From Membranipora membranacea (Eukaryota > Bryozoa > Gymnolaemata > Cheilostomatida > Membraniporidae), in NCBI GenBank assembly GCA_914767715.1, contig OU612065.1, positions 16,614,001 through 16,678,000 on the forward strand: 64,000 nucleotides of DNA. Reading direction: 5' to 3'. The number at the start of each line of letters is the position of its first letter. The first letter of the stretch is position 1. Of the stretch, positions 48,938 to 61,100 are shown in pieces. Made by a program: the position numbers and the translations under genes. Under the pieces are notes generated by a model. It was given only the letters and a program-made list of their open reading frames with translations. It made no database searches and was not told the DNA's origin.

Positions 48938-51542
48938 ATGGATTTCTGCAAGTCTAGCGTTCTTATGGCTTTGCTGCTGGTGTTTGTAAGCAGCCAAGGT
49001 AACTATCAATTAGTATTCACCAATTCAGAGTATTGAGGGCATCATTTTGTGTACTCATCTTCATCCTGAGTTGTGGCCAAACATACATGATATTCATGCT
49101 ATATATATATATATATATATATGTCGCATTTCTAATTATTCCAGAAACTGTAGTCAAATCAAGCATGATGATTGATTGACATATTTTTTGATTGTCCCAC
49201 TGATAAGTCTTGCTAGAAGCTATGGTTCCTATTTTTCTATAGCCTTCACTTGGTCACAAATGAAAACCAAATTTATCAGAACATGTTAAACTTCATCTCC
49301 TAAGGCAAAGTTGTGTTTATGATGGTCTATATCTCTATGCAAGGAGTAACTCTTAGTCTATGAGCCCACTCCCTCAAACAATAGCCTGAATACAGAAATA
49401 TCATTTGGCAAAGATTTACATGTCGTCAAAACCATTTTAAGACAGGCTAGAGAAAGAATTTTTGGGCACAGGTACTGCAACTGAAGGCATAAGTGTCATT
49501 ACGGAGCCAATTCTATGTAGGAAGACAAAGTTATAAGACAAATCGCTGAAATAACTGCATACTAATTCGACCTTCAAAATATGTTTGACTTTAATAGGAA
49601 ATTAATAGTTTGTAATTGTCTTTTGTTGTAGTGGAGGCAGGAATGCAATTTAACTACACAGGCCCGCCAGTGGAATGCTATGAGTGCAGCTCGCATCTTG
49701 ATGACCAAGGGGAAGCATGTAATGATCCCATCAACATCGATATGGTAACTAAAAAAGAGTGCGCAAGTGGAATCTGCTACAAGTACGTCCAAAATAGTAA
49801 GTCAATATGTTAGCAATACAAATTGTGCCGTGCTTTGGTAATATTGGAAACAGAAACAGCATCATCCTGCCGATGTATGATAATTTGCCTAGGCCATCAA
49901 GAACTTGAACAATAATGTCTATGAAGAGGGAGGGAGGGGTTTTATTGTAAATTTTACAATGTTAATTGTTTTCTCAGTGTGATGAGGCAGGGTGTTTTTT
50001 AGAATTTGATTTTAACGTGAGCATAACAGAAAAGTTAGGGACCAGTTATGAATATAATCTTATATTCAACTCTTGGCCCACTGCCTTATGGTGAGGGGCA
50101 AAGATAAAGCTAGAAATGATATACACCTTTTCAATAATTATATCCATTTAATTTTAAGTTCGGCGATGTAGTGAGGAATTCCGTTTTAATGGTCAAAAAT
50201 TGGATAAGATTGCTTGCTTTTCAATCTTGATGATCAGTTAGGCCTAATGATTGACTGATTAAAGCCAATATGTACTGTTCTTTTTCATCAGTTGAGAACG
50301 ACATAAAGCAGATAAACAGAGGTTGTGCTGCTGAGATCGAGCCAGTTCTAATTGAGAAGAAGAAACAAGATGAGGGAGGATGCGTTCTTAGCACTGGAAC
50401 TAAAATGATTCAGGTTTGTACAACCCTATTAGTCTGCTGTCGGACGATGGGCATGAGTCTGGGGGGCTCCAACTACTCTTAGTCATGTTTTAACCATCAG
50501 GATCAGTCCTGGACAATCCTCTTTCAATCAGATGGCTGGCTGTTTGACTTAGTCATATATGTTTGTTGCAACAGAATCTTGTCATGTTATCATAAATCAA
50601 CTTTCATTTTGGTTGATTCAATAAATTGAAAAAATTAAGTTCGAAATAAGCCACCGCGACTCAGGGTACACTCTATGCTACCAATCTGTTCATTGATACA
50701 TGTGAGCCCTGCTTCCTTGATCAGAACCGTTTGAATGATTTAGTTGAACCCAAGCTTGCTAAAACCATCAGAAAATTATAAATTGAATTCCCTCTTATAT
50801 ACATGACATGCCCTTTTTATGCTGTCACATTTTTAATTGTGAATACTTGCTTTCATAACCAATTAGCAGTCAATCCTGATTAAAAAGATTGATACTTAGT
50901 TGTACCAAAGATTATAAATACTTGGTTGTACTGGCAGAAGGCAATGAGTGGTATACTGGGTTGTGAGGTCATATATACCGCAAATGTGATTGACAAGCTT
51001 GAGTAATTATCATCCAAATGATCTTATGATGTGCCTGGATAAACAATACTGACAGTATCTAGGTCCTTGATTTTATTGCCATGCGTCAGTGAATGCTATT
51101 TTCGTCCACAAGCTTGACCTAGATTCTGCCACCAGCAAGTTGTTCGATCAAACACTATGTCCATCCAATAACTGCCATGTCAAAGATACTGGTTACTATT
51201 GACTATGAAGTTGACTATGTCATACTGCTTTGAGTTGCCTTTGGCCTGTGTGGCTTTGTGGTTGTTTTTTTTATGCTTACAACCAAACAAATATGTTGAT
51301 TGTGTTGTCTAGCTAGGTCATAGTTTTCAACTCCGAGCACATGCATCTCACACCTGTCATCAAGCCACCTTGAACACCACACAAAATACTGGCTGTAATT
51401 TTTTATCTCATTTTGATCATTTTAGGCACAGATATGCAACTGTATGACTGCAACTTGTAATGGAGTTTCCGGATTAACTTCTGCCTCAACAGTGTTATTA
51501 AGCGCAGGACTTCTCTGTCTTTTAGCTAAACTCTTCCAGTAA
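48938..51542 (+). CDS. Secreted Ly6/uPAR-like protein, probably GPI-anchored
   Basis: Four exons (48938-48998, 49632-49796, 50292-50413, 51426-51542) join in phase to 154 residues. Exon 1 encodes a signal peptide with a hydrophobic core (VLMALLLVFVSS). The mature part has ten cysteines: CYEC near its start, five single ones in the middle, and an ending ICNCMTATCNG. That resembles the three-finger (LU) domain, whose last cysteines are followed by Asn. The C-terminus (SGLTSASTVLLSAGLLCLLA) is a short hydrophobic tail with small residues before it, as in a GPI-attachment signal. The middle, with charged KKKQDEGG and wide cysteine spacing, is not typical, so the fold is inferred. Family proteins act as cell-surface ligands, receptors or channel modulators; the partner here is unknown. 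The start Met is the first in frame with the signal peptide. It converges on VPS35L. Confidence 0.7.
50439..50480 (+). repeat. Dispersed G-rich repeat end, copy C
   Basis: GTCGGACGATGGGCATGAGT followed by CTGGGGGGCTCCAACTACT matches copy B (19079-19117) and the reverse complement of copy A (6661-6715). It starts 26 bases after the end of exon 3 of the Ly6-like gene. Confidence 0.5.
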
Positions 51543-52156
51543 CAACACACGCAACGTTTATCATGTAAAATGCACCAAGCCAACTGCCAGAGTCTAATTT
51601 TAGAGCTTATCAGACACACTTTAGATTTTCAATCCTTGTGCAGTGCCAAACAAACACTAATAGAGAATGCTGTACATTGTCCTTGTACAAATGACTAAAT
51701 ACTACATGCATAAATACTTGTGGAGAATAATTTGTAAAGACTTTAGAAATGCATCGTATTTGTAGAGGATATCATTTTAATATTTTAACCTATTATATAT
51801 TTTTGTCATTGTCAATTTGCCATTTAAATCATAGCTATAGTAATGCTTTATATGACTGCTTTCACCACATACAATTATATTTCCTTTCATACTGTCTATC
51901 TGGTCCCAAATTACTGTAGTTTTGTAGCGGCTTTGTGTGCCATTATTTTACAACACAGAACTTTAGGCAATCCATGTTATGTCGATACCTACTTACTTGT
52001 ATTTCAGCTTGTCCCCAGAGTCTAATAATAATAACAATAATGAAATAAATGGATGCTTCCTCAGAAACACATTAACACAGTCTAATGCTTAGTAAACCTA
52101 GCACCAAAACAGGGATGGATATTATAACTGTTATCACAATGTTTTACGTAATGACA
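51543..52156. other. Convergent 3' ends of the Ly6-like gene and VPS35L
   Basis: The stop codons face each other 614 bases apart. A plus-strand AATAAA lies at about 52042. No minus-strand AATAAA was seen close below the VPS35L stop at 52157, so that transcript may run on into the Ly6-like 3' UTR. Confidence 0.4.
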
Positions 52157-55100
52157 CTAGGCAGCACCCATCTTGTGCAGTAACTTTGCAGCATGTTCGT
52201 TTGTCATAGATTTCCTCTTCACCATTGTTATAAGTGAGGTCTGCGAAAAGAGAAGGGATGATAGATATACCAATATCATTGTGTCCTAATTCACAGTACA
52301 ATTATCAGTTAAAATCGTATCATGCGTTAATGGAACAGACTACCCTGGGCACAGGATCAAATGTGTGAGGTGCTACAAAGTCATATATAGTTTGAATGAA
52401 GATAAACCCTAGGTTGTTGAACATTGTGTTCATGGATGGCAAATATCAAATTACATTCAAACGAGGAAGATAATTATTCTGATTGTGTCAAAAGATGGAT
52501 TGTCGTGTCTGCCATACATTTTGGTGACTTGTCACCAACTCTAGCAACCACTGTTCTTGGACAAATCTTATTGCAATAGAGTGAAGTGGTGCTGCAACTT
52601 TACAAGATGAGACATTAACACATTAACTTCTTGCACATCATAAATTTCTGGTGTTCAGTTACAACCAGGGATATCAGGTTCTGTTCTGTTACTACTTGGT
52701 TACAACAGTGATTAAATACTCACAGTGAACTTCGCATCTTGATATCCATATTTCTGTGACAAGCTCCACAGGTTTTTACAGAGCTGCATCACATTTTCAT
52801 CAGCAATATCGGCATATATGAGCAGGTTCTCTAGAGTAAGCATAGCTACATGGGACTGGGTCTTCAAGTTCTGTCAAATGGAGTGAAAAGTGTACCGTGA
52901 TCATTATTAACGGCTGATCTATGAATCCCTAACGCTAGCTAACCTATGATCTAAAGGTTTTTAATTTCACACCTAAAGTAATACACAGATGAATGGTACA
53001 CATGGGAAATCATAGAGCTTGTTGATTTACAAAATATTCTTTCCAATATCCCGCCGTTATAAAAAGCCACAAACATTCAGATAACCCTTCAAACGTTGTG
53101 ACATCAGGTTATCAACAAACTAATAATGAACTAGGCATATCTTGATATCAGCATATCACGCCATTTATCAGTGTGGATGTCTAAATATTTGTGGATGACA
53201 TAGAAGCTTTCAAGTAGTAGCATGCATGAAACACCAGACCAGTGCAATCTATAGGTGTGTACTATGGCGGTGTACATCAATCACCAAACCTGTACCTGTA
53301 GTAGGTTGTCTCAATAAAGCTCTTAATCTAACACATGATGTCATATCTCACCTCGTAGCCTTCAGATAGAGTCCTTAAATAGGCCAGGATTTCACCGTCA
53401 ATGATTGTAGCACCTATCTTTTCAATCTCTGCTAGAAATTTGCTATCATGTCCATATAATGTGTCGTTGGATTCCACTAAAACAACAAAACACTGTAGGA
53501 TACTAAATTGATTTTGAAACCAGAACAACATGAGCTACTTTCGTGTTAGGCAATGTCCTACTAATGAAGTTCTTTGAAAATATAAGCCCGATTTATTAAC
53601 AATGGTCGGGAAAGGTTTTCATGACATGCAGAGTATAATCATCTTACTTAAAATTTCAGTCAACTTAACTGCACAGTATCACAAAAGCCATTGAGTCTTG
53701 AAAACTCTCCGGGCAAAGAATCCCAGCTAAAACAACAATTTTCCTTTCACTAACTGTTCAAAGCTATGATGATACCGTGGAAATACCCATGTCAAGGCTT
53801 CTAGGTCACCAGGATATTTCAATGTGTATCGCAGACTATAACTGAATTGGTATCCCCACAGAAACCAATCCATCAGTTATGGTCAGTAATACATGGATCA
53901 AATCATAATGAAATCGCCATATTCCTTTATGACAACTGATTGTGGTAGAAATCTGGGTTTATTTTGCATTTGGATATATGTCGTATACATCCTTCTCAAG
54001 CCCTTGGGCATCAAAGGTTATGTCATTATATTCCTTTGTAAGCTATTTGATTGCCAAAGTAGAATCTTACAACAACCTACCTCTATCCACATGATAAGGA
54101 TATTTCTGTTGAGATACTGCTGCGAGTGAAGTCAGCACTGAAAGATAAAGCTTTGTCCTCACCACTTCTCCGCTGTCTAGTTTTAGACTTTTTATTACAT
54201 TAATGAGACCTTTGAACAGAACTAACACTCCCTGGTCTGGGTTATCCTGAAAAATTAACACATTGGAATTTCACAACAAAATCTAAATAATCAATTTCAT
54301 GCAAAGGCAAGTAATGGCTAACGCAGTTCATAGTTCAACCATAACGCTACAATTGCTGCTTCTTCATCTGTAATAATGACTTCCCTTTACTGGATATAAC
54401 AGTGTCAAAGCCAAAGCACTCGGCCAATAAATTCAGTTTTTCAAAATCATTGGGAGATGCAGTTGGATTGTCTTCATTAGCCCAAACTTTTTGTTATTTT
54501 GTGTCAACTGAAGTCCCTGAAGAGTTTCTGTCATTGAGAGTTTTTGTCAACATTGAAGGAATTAGCCCAGAGAAATGATAATACACCCTATACTCTAAAT
54601 AGCCTAGTCTGATGATTAGGTGTTTGATAGAGGAAGTTAACTTACAGGAACGATGACTAGGTTGGATAAGAAGTTCTGTATATATTGTACCAGGAATGGT
54701 TCGCTACTCTTTGGTTTGCCATCCACATTCATCGTCGCTGGGGTTTCAAGCAACGCCGCAATACCAGCCTTGAATAATGCCTCCGCTGAAAAAAGAGAGA
54801 GAATCTATCACTTTATTTCACATTTCAGAATTCAACATTTATATATATTTATAGTTAGATGTTCGTTAGATTTCTTGTTCTATATCTGGTGAGAGACAGT
54901 TATATTTAACATGCCTACCTTGAGAGAGGCACCTGTTGAGTAATGCCACCTGTCCAGACAGCAGATACAGGTTAAGCTGTATAAAAGTGCTCTCCAGAGA
55001 AGGAATGGTGATAAAACAGTATGCTGCGCAGGCCTAAAACAGAGATATAATACTCCAAAAACTCATATCACTACGTCACTACATCAACTTTCACTCATTG

Positions 55101-58100
55101 CCATTATTCTGCCAGATGTGAACACAGCCTTCCTAAATCTATGGCAAATTATCAAATTCATGGCAAATTCACCAGGCCACAACAAATTACCTAATTACCA
55201 GCACATATGTCACTGGTGGCTTCACTAAAAATTTGTCAACTGAACCAACTGGCCATCTGTAATCAATAAGTACATGAGATGCCAGCAGATTGGTAACAAA
55301 TGCACTTATTGTTTGCTGAGTGACACTCACTGATTGGTTGATAGGTCACATACCCTGACAAAAGCAGATGTCTTCTGACTGTGGTTTCCTCGCACTATCT
55401 TTCTTGTGGTTATAGATAAGTTGTTCACACACTACAATCAAAAAATAGGTGGGTGAGGCTAGCAGTTGCAGTACAAAATATGCCAACATGTATCTGAATT
55501 ATTTATAAGAAAGCATGGATGTATGTATTGTATGTCAGGCCCCATAATCCTTTGTGCCAGGATATATGATGCAAAATATAGCTGTGTGGTGGTTTAAAAC
55601 CCCCAGCTAATGGTACACAATTAATTAATTTGATGGTAACCTATAGTGACCTTCCCGGTCATTATTAATGTGTTACAAAATACAGTTGTTGCATTTACAC
55701 CGCATAGAGGTAACCACAAGGCTCCATTGAAAGCATTAAGGGAGTTCAATCAATCATTCAGTCATGAAAATGATTATTTATTGTTTTTCATATCCTATAC
55801 ATTGAACATGACATACAGTCTACAACACTCTACATACACAATCTAATGGTCCAGGTCTACAACACTCTACATACACAATCTAATGGTCCAGGTCTACAAC
55901 ACTCTACATACACAATCTAATGGTCCAGGTCTACAACACTCTACATACACAATCTAATGGTCCAGGTCTACAACACTCTACATACACAATCTAATGGTCC
56001 AGGTCTACAACACTCTACATACACAATCTAATGGTCCAGGTCTACAACACTCTACATACACAATCTAATGGTCCAGTACATACACAATCTAATGGTCCAG
56101 TCTTGTAAGACAAAGATTTACCTCTTACCTGGATAAGCTCAGTCAGAACTGGATCTAGATTGGTAAAGTTAGCTCTAGAGTCGACATAGAAGTTCAGCTG
56201 CTGCTCAAAATTATTAGCGTAATCAACTTTGTGTATAAACTGACAGATGAGCTGACTGACTGCTCGCCTCTCATCATCCAGAGACATGGCACTGTAGATA
56301 ATAATCACGGGAAGTTAGAGACAAACTCATTTGAGATACGTTAGAAATCTTATAGAATCATTTGGCCGTTGAGAGGTTTGATTGTATCGGGTAGCATGCA
56401 TTTGGCCCCTCTGCCTTCACAGAAGTTTAGAGTCCTCATTTGAGTACAGGACTGCCTTGACTACATTTTAGGTCCTTTTAAACCACACACAGCTGTTCCC
56501 ATAAACAATTGTATAGCAAGAATGAGTGCGGCTATTTCCCACTGTACCATGATACAACTCAAAACGGAATTGGTGATTTTTACCCGCACATTATTCTTCA
56601 AAAGGGAAGTTCTCTGATTATACACAGATGCATGTCTCATCACTCATTGACTGACTGCAGACAAAGCTAATTTACTTCCGCATCCATTTGTCACATTAAT
56701 TGTATGGTGAGGATAAATACATACTTGACTGAATCATGAAGCGTCTTACACATAAACATGATCGTACCGATGATCACTGCATCACTAACACTCTCCATCT
56801 GATATCTGTAATCAGACGAAAACATAGATATAGACGTCAAACTATTCACTCTAAAGTACTGAGAACGATCCTCTTTTACCATCTTAAACATAATAAAAAA
56901 TTTTATATATACTAACAGCAACTTATGTGCTTGCTTGGCATATTTTAGATCAGGTTTAACTATGATTTGGTCGTCAAAAGCGGTTGCCCCCTTGTTATGT
57001 GTATATATAACGGGGAGCAGCACTGAATTTGTGTTACAAGGATATATAACTTGTGGGCCACTTGTCCTAGGTTACAGTGTGACAATTTCCTTCACTCGCC
57101 CTCAAAACTTATCAAATACTTAATTCATTAATACTTCACACGCTCACATAGATTACAGAGGCAATGATTCCTGATTATATGTTGATAACTTACTTGCAGA
57201 ATGCCTCAACAATGATTTTTGCAGCACTAATTTTTACCAACTCCTTTTGAAATAGATCCACAAATGATAGGAACTTTTCCTGTAAGCGAAAATATGAGTA
57301 CATTAGCACCAATACACCATGACAGTTCTTTCATATACGGGCAGAAACTTTTATCTGGCCTAGCCTAGCCAATAGCCATCATTTGGTGTTATCCAATACT
57401 TTGTGATGCCCTGTGTATGATCTGTGATTTTCAAGAATATGCCAAACTTAAAGAGACAAGTTAAAAATAAGAAAGACATGTTTGCAAAGGAAAGATGATA
57501 TATTTTACCTACATATCATAGAAATTTGTCTCAAGCTATTTATAACCCTGCACGGGACAGATTACACAGGTTGTTATGTGGTTATTCTACTGTAGACTAA
57601 CCAGTGAGAAGAGAAGATTGTAGTTGTGCACATTATCCAGTATTTTTGTCATTATGCTGAGTAGATTTGGGTAGAAATCTTCGAATGCTCTATCTGGAGT
57701 CATGTGTTTGATTATGTCTGTTAGTACTGTGTTCATTTCTCTCTTCTACAAGTAATTAGATAAGACGGATTACATACCAGAAACAAACAGCTATCCTGAT
57801 ACAAGAGTTGTGTCCTTTTCCAGTGAGAAAAAAGACACACAACTCCAATATGAAAAACAATGAATATAATGATTGGATCGGATTGAATTGAATTGGTAGT
57901 ATGCTGCTATCAAGTCCCCAAACACAAGTTTTCCTACTGAACATGATGTCGGGCGATCAACTTATTGAAATATACCTAGTGCCATATTAGTGGCATCAAT
58001 AGTCAAGAGTAATATGAACTAAAAATAATGTGTTTAATAAGTTAATGAGGCGAAAGGTGCGTAACTTACTCCAAAATGTTTCATGACAAATCCCATCCAA

Positions 58101-61100
58101 GTTTCTGCACAGTGTATGTAGTCCTGCAAAAAAAATAACCAATTTTTCCAACGTCAAAATAATTTAGACCGGCACAAGTTATAACAAAGCTCTTTATAGG
58201 ATTAAACTTCCAAAATGATTTCATATTATGACACAGTCATGTTTAGAGGATTATAAATCAATTTACACTCATTGATATATAAATCCATATATCAATGTTT
58301 ACACTATTTCACTTACTGCTGGTTCTTTGAGTTTAGTGATGAACTTCCAGACTTCATTAAGTATTTTGAGCTTATCAGATTCTGCTGGATCAGCCAGTGA
58401 GAGCTTTTCACCAAGAGAGCTGTATAACACATGCTAGAAGAAAAATTAAAAAATACACCTTAAAGTACAAGCACAATGAATCGATGAATGTATTTTTTAA
58501 TAAAAGTACAAGTCCAGATGAAAGAAGATATTTCTCACGAGATGATATGGACGAGATATAAATTGAATAGTATAGACTGTCTTGAGAAGCTTTGTCGGTG
58601 AGAGGGGACAAGCTCTGTTCCCCCTTCCCCTCCCCATCAACAAAGATTGTCAAGACAGGAGATATGGGATAGTAGCGCTAATTATCTTTCATATCCATCA
58701 GAATCAGTTTTATTGATGCTTACTTTTGGGAATGCTGTTTCCTCACACTGTCCGATAAGTTCGACAAACATGAGACATCTGTTAGCGATGTATTGAGGGG
58801 CAAATGAGCGAAGGATCCCATTCAACATAAGACCACTGTGAAAAATAATAAATACATAAATTATTTAAGCTCACTATGCATCAGACAGCACAAAAGGAAT
58901 ATCATATATAGTGAATGATATGTCCTGGGTATCTTAGCCTCCAGAATATGTCTGGAGTCCCAACATTAATATGCTTGAAATCTGTGCAGTAACAGTAGGA
59001 TTATCTCAGCCTTAGAATCAAGAATGTCACAATAATAACAATCCTAGAGTTGGGAGACAGGGGTACTTTGCAAGCGTGACAATATATATATATATATATA
59101 TATGATGGAGTAGGATGAGCTACATTCAAATTGATGGAACATTGGATTTTGTTAACATTTCCACACTTACGCTGGTCTTTTGAGTCTTTAAAGTTGAACA
59201 ACAAATTAAAGTATTCATAGAGCATAGAATCTTACATAGTAATTTGTCTAATCAATTACAATTTTCACATTGTCAAACAGTCCTTACCTGTTAGCATGTT
59301 GCTGGACTTGCTTTAGCACTGTTATCAGCTGTTTCTCTTCTGAGTTTTCAGCCAAACATTCCAGAATCCAATCAACAGGAGGACTGTACAGACTTAGATA
59401 TGATGTCAGGCTTACATTCTGTTTGGCGGCGATAGTTTTGTACTGCATCACCTAAATACCAAAAAACAGAAGTAGCTTTAGAGGTCAAAATACATCAACA
59501 TCAGTAGAATTTCAGTTTCCTACCAGTTAGCATGATGACCATACACAAATTCCTTTTACCATTTTGTCATTTATGTCCATGACAATAATACCTCATCAGA
59601 AGAATCTGATAAGTAAAAACAGTTATGACATGTGATGTGGGGGCATTTCATAGGACTGAAGCAGTTAAATGACAAGTAACAGGTGCTATTCTATTTGCCA
59701 TAACGAGGGAACATTCCCGACTTATTGTATTTCTGATATCATACTGCAAACCAACATGATCAGGGTTTTAGACAGGGTACAAACAAATTATAGAAAACTA
59801 ACTAGCTAGTCATCGGACTGTCAGTTTTTCAAAGCAAACCAACCTGGTGATGAGTAAGAAGTAAATCGTCAAAACTCTGCCACACATGATCCAGCCTTGA
59901 TGCATCGATTACAAGTCCGACCTAAAATAGCGATAAGAATATGTGTAGAAACAGTGTCTCTAATTCATATTGTTATATTCTTATAATGATAATTAATGAT
60001 GAAAAAAGGTCAAGACAGTCTTGGAGTAATAATCTAACTATTGAGCGAAATAGAGTTACAAGATTAACACTCACCCTGCTGAGGTAACACCTAGCATATG
60101 AGGCAACTAGAGGATTTCCTATTCCTCTGCATACTGATGCTAAACGGGTCAAGGCATCAGTCATTTCACTGAAAATAAGTACATATGTAATTAAATTAAT
60201 ATTGAAAACAGTGCAATATTATAATAGTCAGTCAATATTCACGGTTTGAGGAAGTAACTGGTATCAGAAACACACAAAACAATGTAATGACAATGTAAAA
60301 CAATGTCATTCAGATTCAGATATGAATTTATAAAATGAGCGATAGTTATAATGATAGTTTGCACTGCAGGTGCATGTCGTTCTTAGCTACTGCAGATGAA
60401 ATGATACTCGAAAAATGGCATGCATCAATGCTAGACAATGTAGTTGATTTACCTGGGTTTGAAGAACCGGTAGCACTTAATAATAGCAGACTCAACATAA
60501 AACCTCGGTACCAGCTCTCTTATACTGGCGATCTTAAAGAACCAGTTCCTGCACGTCTCCTTAGCCGATTCTGGTACCTGATCTGGTGTGAAATTCTCTA
60601 CAAAAGTAGACAGTGGTATTATTAGGTTTATAAAGTTAAGCATCAATCAGTTAACAAGAATGAGCAAGCAATTTTCAAGTTTTTGATTATGATAGTTGGT
60701 TATATTCCATCAAACCTTCATGAAGACTGGACAATTCCATAAAACATTCGAAACACACCACAAAATAAAGCTTAATAAATGATAGAGGATAGTTTTCAGG
60801 TTCCAACAGCTTGGATGTTGTGGCATTCCAATATCCAACACTGAGAAAGCGGGTGTTTGATAGGGGAATGCAACGAAATCCCACTTGCATATGTTTGAGC
60901 CCTAAATGAAAGACAATCCAGCAACTAAATTTCTTGTACATGTTCTATACTATATCATACTACTATTAATAATTTATTTGAAATGAATAAAAAAAAGGAT
61001 AATATATATATATATATTTAACAGCTTGACTTTACCTGGAAGCTGTATAGCCACTGAGCTGCCTTTAGGTTTGAATGTACTCTTCTCCCAGATTCTATCA

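Noticed and set aside
55818-56100. CRISPR-like array
   Set aside because: The repeats are head to tail with no unique spacers, and the genome is eukaryotic. It is a minisatellite.
56461-57123. Open frames around 56.5-57.1 kb as a nested gene
   Set aside because: They overlap VPS35L exon 56725-56805 in part and are otherwise intronic, without any domain.
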